64,000 nucleotides of DNA from positions 2,013,501 through 2,077,500 of the forward strand of contig NZ_CP135162.1 in NCBI RefSeq assembly GCF_001940165.2. The letters run 5' to 3'. How positions within the stretch are numbered: the first letter of the stretch is position 1; the number at the start of each line of letters is the position of its first letter. The translations under genes were made by a program, and so were the position numbers. The notes under the pieces are model-generated. The model made no database searches, had not been told where the DNA came from, and saw only the letters and a program-made list of their open reading frames with translations. This stretch comes from Roseburia sp. 831b. Its GTDB lineage: Bacteria > Bacillota > Clostridia > Lachnospirales > Lachnospiraceae. Positions 59,064 through 64,000 of the stretch are shown here, in pieces.

Positions 59064-60698
59064 ATGAGTTTAAAATCACAAATGCCTTATGGCATTTCTT
59101 TGCTAAAACACTATGGTTTCCATGACTTTATGCTACGATTTATGGAATGGTTCGACACCAAGAAAAGGGATTCCTATTACCAAAAACACCTAGATTTATT
59201 TTTCCCTAGCGAGGCTGAACTAGACATACAGCGGAAAACATCATTTTCTTATGAACCACTTATCAGCATTGTTGTTCCTGCATATGAAACACCAGCTAAT
59301 TTTTTAAAACAATTGGTTGACAACGTTCTTTCTCAAACATATTCAAAGCTTGAATTATGTATTGCTGACGGAAGTAAAACATCTCTTGTTTACGATACAC
59401 TGAACGAATACTCTGATTCCCGTATCAAATACATTAAATTATCAAAAAATGCCGGTATCTCTGAAAATACCAATGAAGGTTTTGAACATACTACCGGTGA
59501 TTACATTGCGTTATTAGATCATGATGATCTATTAACACCAAATGCCCTGTTTGAGATGGTTCAGGCTTTGAACTCCTATGAATCCATTCCAGATATGGTG
59601 TACTCCGATGAAGACAAGATTATTGCAGACACAAATGTTTTAAGTAACCCTACCTTTAAATCTGATTTAAACGAAGAATTTTTACGGCATACAAATTATA
59701 TCTGCCATTTTCTTATTTTTTCCAAAAAACTTTTGAATAAAGTCGGTGGTTTGGATTCTTCTTATGATGGCGCACAAGATTTTGAATTCGTACTTCGTTG
59801 TAATGCTTCTGGAGCAGTAATTAAGCATGTTCCAAAGATTCTTTATCATTGGCGCATTCATCCTGCTTCAACTGCTGCAAACCCAGAAAGTAAACTATAT
59901 GCCTTTGAAAATGGTAGTAAGGCAATTGAAAAATATCTTGCAGAGAAAAATGAAACCGGAACAGCTTCTTTGACAAAAGATCTTGGTTTTTACCAAATTG
60001 ATTATGCTTTGCAGGGGGACTACAACGTTACTGTTCTTGCATATACAGAAGAACAGATTCGTGAAATGAAAAAAATGCAGGCAGAACGCCAAAATCTTCA
60101 TATCACGTACAAGCTTATCGACAGATTAACAAATGACTTATTATTGTCTCTTACCGATGATTATATTGTCATTTCCCAACCGGACATCATACCAACCACA
60201 CCAAACTGGATTGAAGAATTTTTAAAACATTGTCAATGGTCCCGTATCGGTATTGTTGGTGTAAAAACCCTTAACCGCCATAATCGAATTGAAAACTGTG
60301 GATTTACATACAATCAAAATGGTCAGATTTTTAGCCTATTTTACAATTTACCTTCCATTTATAGAGGTTACTGTCATCGTGCAGATTCTCCACAAAATGT
60401 TTGTGGTGTGTCTTTTTCTCTTTCAATGGTAAGACGTGACGCTTTACATGCCGCTAATGGAATTAATGAAACTTTCACTTTTCCATACCAAGATTTAGAT
60501 TTTTGTTTTAAATTATCTGCTCTTGATTATGAGATTATATTAAATACAGATATTCATGCTTTATGCAGGAAAACATTCTTATATCCTGCTAAGACTGATG
60601 AAATCTTTTTGAACTCATGGAAACTCAAATTAGAAAAACCAAATCCATATTATAACTCTAATCTAGCTGCTAAAAATGGAAATTTTGTTTTAAAATAA
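59064..60698 (+). CDS. Tandem-GT2-type glycosyltransferase with degenerate second domain
   Basis: A 544-residue member of the same family as the enzymes at 5782 and 7729: shared leader ISLLKHYGFHDFMLRF, first GT2 domain LISIVVPAYETP with DHDD at 152-155, YSDEDK, DGAQDFEFVLRC and LYHWRIHPASTAANPES. The second domain keeps its tail (TFPYQDLDFCFKLSALDYE, NPYYNSN) but has lost its start and the NND metal motif, which reads ISQPDIIP. So it probably has one active site. It has its own promoter and a terminator, and points against its neighbours. It likely adds a sugar to a lipid-linked or exported glycan precursor. Confidence 0.87.
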   Translation: MSLKSQMPYGISLLKHYGFHDFMLRFMEWFDTKKRDSYYQKHLDLFFPSEAELDIQRKTSFSYEPLISIVVPAYETPANFLKQLVDNVLSQTYSKLELCIADGSKTSLVYDTLNEYSDSRIKYIKLSKNAGISENTNEGFEHTTGDYIALLDHDDLLTPNALFEMVQALNSYESIPDMVYSDEDKIIADTNVLSNPTFKSDLNEEFLRHTNYICHFLIFSKKLLNKVGGLDSSYDGAQDFEFVLRCNASGAVIKHVPKILYHWRIHPASTAANPESKLYAFENGSKAIEKYLAEKNETGTASLTKDLGFYQIDYALQGDYNVTVLAYTEEQIREMKKMQAERQNLHITYKLIDRLTNDLLLSLTDDYIVISQPDIIPTTPNWIEEFLKHCQWSRIGIVGVKTLNRHNRIENCGFTYNQNGQIFSLFYNLPSIYRGYCHRADSPQNVCGVSFSLSMVRRDALHAANGINETFTFPYQDLDFCFKLSALDYEIILNTDIHALCRKTFLYPAKTDEIFLNSWKLKLEKPNPYYNSNLAAKNGNFVLK

Positions 60699-60702
60699 TT
60701 CA

Positions 60703-60748
60703 AAAGAACGGATCCTCGCTCAACGTGAAGACCCGTTCTTTCTTTTTC
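60703..60748. terminator. Bidirectional terminator between convergent genes
   Basis: Arms AAAGAACGG (60703-60711) and CCGTTCTTT (60733-60741) pair perfectly, with an imperfect inner stem. TCTTTTT follows on the plus strand and a T-rich run on the minus strand. Confidence 0.85.
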
Positions 60749-60749
60749 C

Positions 60750-62783
60750 CTATTTTGAATATTCTTTTTTGCACAAAATCAATTTTTCAATTACAATCTC
60801 AAACATCTTTACAATAGATATTGACCAGCTTGCAATCAGTAGTGCATAACCAGAACTTAGATACATATAATTTATTGCTGGTGTTTCGTCTAATTGTGTT
60901 TTCGCAATTCCAAAACATAAAACCGCAACACTCAAAAACAAACCTGTAATAACAAGCCAAGGATTTACCAAATCATACCTCTTCTTTGTCAGTTCATATA
61001 TCATAAAACAGGTGATAACTGCGTAAGCGAAAAATCCAAAACGATACGCCGTCAATCCAATCTTTTGGTATAAGGTACTAATCATATTAAGTCTGTTTAT
61101 TACGCTATTTGCAGTATCATACTTTGCATTATCCATATCTGAGGTATAATAAATATCCTCGTTGCCATATATCTGAACATTATCTTCGTTCTCGTAGGAA
61201 CCTTGCAATATCTTTACTTTACCAACAGTCTTGCCTTCTTGATATGCCACAAAATAATAATCTGTCTCTGAATTTTCTGATAATTTATTCCATGAAACTT
61301 TATAACGACACTTATCTGCCCATGGATAATCACCCTTGTCTTTGACTGCCTCTACCACGTCCTTACTTTTTATAAAATTTACTTTCGTATATTGATTTCC
61401 TGCATTATCCTCAATATACACTTGCATATTACTCATATCATAATCCGTAAAGAGAAGCCAGCCTTCTACATAAAAATCATCCTGTGAATACCGATACAAC
61501 GCATTATCATTTGTGAGATTTTCAAATGACCATACACCAAGTCCTCCATCATACTCACTTTCTAGTGCAACTGCGTTTGCATCATTGAAGCTCGCCATAT
61601 ATTGTATCGCTGTCTTAATTGTACTAAATAATTCCTGTCTACGTTCTCCAGTATCTAAATGATATTTTTGCATTGTCGTCTCTTGTTTTTTTGAGATTTC
61701 ACCTGTAGCATATGCATCCTCAAGTTCCTCATATACAGCTTTATAAAATTCGTTTGCATCTTTACAGCTATCATAATATCCTGCTTCTTTTACTGCGTCA
61801 ACAAGAGCCCAACCGAACCATCCATCATCTACATTTCCGTCATCCGGAGCTGTATCATATACACCATAAACATCCATCTTATCCTGCATTTCATCCCATA
61901 TCGAATTGAGTGTTGGAGATACATCACACAGTTTTTTTAACGATTTTCTCGATATGCTGACTGTATCAGTAGCATCATCCGCAATATAACCTGTTATATC
62001 ACTAATCGCAGGACCATAATATTCAACCCCCTTATAGCCATATGTTTGAACATTAAAGTAATCTTTGATGCCAGAAAATAACAAAATCCCTATAATTGGA
62101 GTTAACAACATTACATATCTAGGGATACTTTTTTTGATTCTCATTTTGAACACAAGAATCCCAGCACTAATAATCATAACCACTAGCGTAAGTGGCAATA
62201 GCCAAATTGTATCATTTTTTGTCACCCACAAATACCCTATTGATAATCCAGATAGAACAGACCATATCATAGGTATTTTTGTATTTTTATCTAAAAGTGT
62301 AAAATAAAAATTTAATAAACATCCAACAAAAAACAATGCAAGTGCCAACGCAAATCCATTTCTATATACTCTTTGCAACGTCTGTAAAGAAAAGGAAACT
62401 GGATTAAAAAGCACAAATATATATACAATATATACCACCCATGATTTTTTTATCACTTTTTTTATTGCGTAAGCAAATACGATTGCAGCAATTGAATACA
62501 GCAATGTTGTTGTCATAATATACGATAAATGCAACCTATAACATACTGCAAGATAAAAGCTAAAACCCGGATCTTTTAGAAAGATATAACTAGTAAATGG
62601 TCCCGTCCACTCAAGTCTCGATAATGAATATGCCCAATCCCTCATTAGCTGATCATCACATGCAGCAGCAGGAATTGCATAAATAGTTAGTCCATGAATC
62701 AAAATTTGCTTCACTATTGCAGTTAAAATAACCGCTATCAGGAACATATGAGACATCACTTTTTCTTTTACAAATTGTTTCAT
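60750..62783 (-). CDS. Large GT-C-like membrane protein with outer domain
   Basis: A 677-residue protein: about nine membrane helices in the N-terminal 260 residues, an outer domain of about 320 residues (about 265-585), then three to four C-terminal helices. The first loop has AACDDQLMRDWAYSLSR, the paired acidic residues expected of a GT-C donor site. The outer domain ends in a beta-rich part (SQDDFYVEGWLLFTDYDMSN). It probably transfers a lipid-phosphate sugar to surface glycan, but has no close family I can name. ATG 62783 is 5 nt after GGAGG. A perfect 10-bp hairpin sits in the leader just upstream. Confidence 0.68.
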   Translation of the reverse strand: MKQFVKEKVMSHMFLIAVILTAIVKQILIHGLTIYAIPAAACDDQLMRDWAYSLSRLEWTGPFTSYIFLKDPGFSFYLAVCYRLHLSYIMTTTLLYSIAAIVFAYAIKKVIKKSWVVYIVYIFVLFNPVSFSLQTLQRVYRNGFALALALFFVGCLLNFYFTLLDKNTKIPMIWSVLSGLSIGYLWVTKNDTIWLLPLTLVVMIISAGILVFKMRIKKSIPRYVMLLTPIIGILLFSGIKDYFNVQTYGYKGVEYYGPAISDITGYIADDATDTVSISRKSLKKLCDVSPTLNSIWDEMQDKMDVYGVYDTAPDDGNVDDGWFGWALVDAVKEAGYYDSCKDANEFYKAVYEELEDAYATGEISKKQETTMQKYHLDTGERRQELFSTIKTAIQYMASFNDANAVALESEYDGGLGVWSFENLTNDNALYRYSQDDFYVEGWLLFTDYDMSNMQVYIEDNAGNQYTKVNFIKSKDVVEAVKDKGDYPWADKCRYKVSWNKLSENSETDYYFVAYQEGKTVGKVKILQGSYENEDNVQIYGNEDIYYTSDMDNAKYDTANSVINRLNMISTLYQKIGLTAYRFGFFAYAVITCFMIYELTKKRYDLVNPWLVITGLFLSVAVLCFGIAKTQLDETPAINYMYLSSGYALLIASWSISIVKMFEIVIEKLILCKKEYSK

Positions 62784-62798
62784 TTTTTCCTCCAAACA

Positions 62799-62831
62799 GA
62801 ATGCCATGCGAATCTTGTTCACATGGCATTC
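62799..62831 (-). promoter_or_regulatory. Leader hairpin before the GT-C-like gene
   Basis: GAATGCCATG (62799-62808) and CATGGCATTC (62822-62831) are perfect 10-bp arms around a 13-nt loop, ending 10 nt before the GGAGG of the gene. No T tract follows, so it is more likely an RNA leader element or a DNA operator than a terminator. Confidence 0.5.
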
Positions 62832-62870
62832 CACTTTATTCCAAGATATTTTGCAATATCTCCATATATC

Positions 62871-63956
62871 TTATTTATTGCTATACATATCCTGATAATA
62901 TTTCTGATAATCGCCACTTGTTACATTCTTCATCCAATCTTCGTGTTCAAAGAACCATGCGATTGTCTTCTTGATACCTTCTGCAAACATTGTCTCAGGT
63001 TCCCAGCCAATCTCTGCTTTAATTTTATCTGGAGCAATAGCATAACGTCTGTCATGACCTTTTCTATCCTCTACATAAGTAATTAAATCCTTGCTAACAT
63101 TTGCTCTTCTAGGATCATTCTCTGGTAACATTTCAAGTAATGTATCAATAATAATATTGATGATTTCAATGTTACGTTTCTCGTTATGTCCACCAATGTT
63201 ATAAGTTTCGCCAAGACGACCTTTTTCCTGAACCATGTCGATTCCCTTTGCATGATCATCTACATATAACCAATCACGGATGTTCATACCATCGCCATAT
63301 ACCGGTAATTTTTTGCCCTGTAATGCATTGTTGATGATAAGTGGAATCAATTTTTCTGGGAACTGGTAAGGTCCATAGTTGTTAGAACAGTTTGTAATAT
63401 TAGCAGGGAAATGATAAGTATCAATATATGCCTTTACCAAAAAGTCTGAGGATGCCTTACTTGCAGAGTATGGGCTGTGTGGGGAATATGGTGTTGTCTC
63501 GTAGAAATAGCTTGTACCATCATCTTCCAAAGAACCATATACTTCATCTGTTGATACATGTAAAAATTTCTTACCTTCTTTGAATGTACCATCTGGCAAT
63601 TCCCATGCAGCTTTTGCGCAGTTTAGCATAACAGCTGTACCAAGTACGTTTGTCTTTACAAATACTTCTGGGTTCTTGATACTTCTGTCAACATGACTTT
63701 CTGCAGCAAAATGAACGACACGATCGATATCGTTCTCAGCAAAGATTTTGCTGATTGCTTCGCTGTCTGTGATATCGGCTTTTATGAATGTATAATTGTC
63801 TCTATCTTCGATATCTTTTAAGTTTTCTAAGTTACCTGCGTATGTCAGAACGTCAACGTTAATAATTCTGATTTCGTTGTCATATTTTCTGAACATGTAG
63901 TGAATGTAGTTAGATCCAATAAATCCAGCTCCACCAGTTACTAAATAAGTTCTCAT
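62871..63956 (-). CDS. rfbB: dTDP-glucose 4,6-dehydratase
   Basis: A 361-residue extended SDR enzyme: TGGAGFIGSNYIHYMF, HFAAESHVDRSI, VSTDEVYGSLEDDG, the catalytic YSASKASSDF (YxxxK) and NCSNNYGPYQFPEKLIPL are RmlB signatures. Full length. It makes dTDP-4-keto-6-deoxyglucose, which feeds rfbC and the reductase at 53951, and probably the WecE-like aminotransferase fusion at 413. AGGAGG lies 9 nt before the ATG. It is separated from rfbA/rfbC by 6.5 kb of glycosyltransferase and flippase genes, so the dTDP genes are split into two units. Confidence 0.97.
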   Translation of the reverse strand: MRTYLVTGGAGFIGSNYIHYMFRKYDNEIRIINVDVLTYAGNLENLKDIEDRDNYTFIKADITDSEAISKIFAENDIDRVVHFAAESHVDRSIKNPEVFVKTNVLGTAVMLNCAKAAWELPDGTFKEGKKFLHVSTDEVYGSLEDDGTSYFYETTPYSPHSPYSASKASSDFLVKAYIDTYHFPANITNCSNNYGPYQFPEKLIPLIINNALQGKKLPVYGDGMNIRDWLYVDDHAKGIDMVQEKGRLGETYNIGGHNEKRNIEIINIIIDTLLEMLPENDPRRANVSKDLITYVEDRKGHDRRYAIAPDKIKAEIGWEPETMFAEGIKKTIAWFFEHEDWMKNVTSGDYQKYYQDMYSNK

Positions 63957-63973
63957 TTATATTTTCCTCCTTA

Positions 63974-63998
63974 TATAAAAACGCATCTGCGCTTTTCA
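63974..63998 (-). other. Small hairpin upstream of rfbB
   Basis: On the minus strand AAAAGCGCA, then TGCGTTTTT, pair with one mismatch and end in T5, 30 nt before the rfbB start codon. It could terminate an upstream transcript outside the window or shape the rfbB leader. Short and weak. Confidence 0.35.
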
Positions 63999-64000
63999 CA

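Noticed and set aside
1..64000. tRNA or rRNA genes
   Set aside because: No cloverleaf with a GTTCRANNC T-arm or rRNA-like conserved stretch was noticed by eye.

Overview
The window is a low-GC, Gram-positive type surface-glycan locus. AT-rich DNA, strong AGGAGG-type ribosome binding sites, sigma-A promoters, and large secreted cell-wall hydrolases with GBS-Bsp-like repeats point to an anaerobic Firmicute, most likely a Lachnospiraceae (Clostridia) gut bacterium. Genus is not resolved from sequence alone. Almost every gene serves the synthesis, export, modification or remodelling of cell-surface polysaccharide. Most genes lie on the minus strand and read from right to left.

Layout from right to left, which is the direction of transcription. 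62.8-64.0 kb: rfbB (dTDP-glucose 4,6-dehydratase). 57.4-62.8 kb: a large GT-C-like membrane protein, a plus-strand tandem GT2 glycosyltransferase, a Wzx-like flippase and a plus-strand GT2, each unit with its own promoter and terminator. 27.7-56.4 kb: one very long minus-strand gene series. It starts with rfbA, rfbC and a dTDP-sugar reductase, then an ABC exporter (Wzm/Wzt), two RgpF-like proteins, and a methyltransferase plus kinase/coiled-coil pair that looks like a split WbdD chain terminator. It then passes into a Wzx/Wzy-type set: UDP-GlcNAc 4,6-dehydratase, 4-aminotransferase, PglC-like priming transferase, a PLP decarboxylase with an ATP-grasp ligase, two GT4 enzymes, Ugd, 3-aminotransferase, LpxD-like acyltransferase, Gfo/Idh/MocA oxidoreductase, Wzy, MurJ-like Wzx and Wzz. 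The series therefore carries two different export routes.

27.0-27.5 kb holds gene remnants, including the start of an AAA ATPase. 23.1-27.0 kb encodes a GT-C-like membrane protein and two acyltransferase-3 O-acylases. 10.4-23.0 kb encodes secreted wall enzymes: an amidase/glucosaminidase with eight repeats, a transglutaminase-like protein, a GH25 lysozyme and a DUF5722-type glycosidase. The last three share a C-terminal duplicated module. A complete IS66-family element (15683-18500) with perfect 15-bp ends and an 8-bp target duplication has inserted exactly between the -10 box and the leader of the transglutaminase gene.

1-10.2 kb: two tandem-GT2 glycosyltransferases and GtrA, then a block resembling the Arn pathway. 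That block has a GtrB/ArnC-like polyprenyl-phosphate glycosyltransferase, a GT-C-like protein, a sugar aminotransferase fused to an ATP-grasp ligase, and two overlapping SMR-type small transporters, the second cut off by the window edge. The simplest overall reading is that rfbA/rfbB supply dTDP-4-keto-6-deoxyglucose for rhamnose-like and amino sugars. Two exporters then build the main polymers, lipid-linked sugars decorate them outside the membrane, and the shared-module hydrolases may bind the finished glycan.
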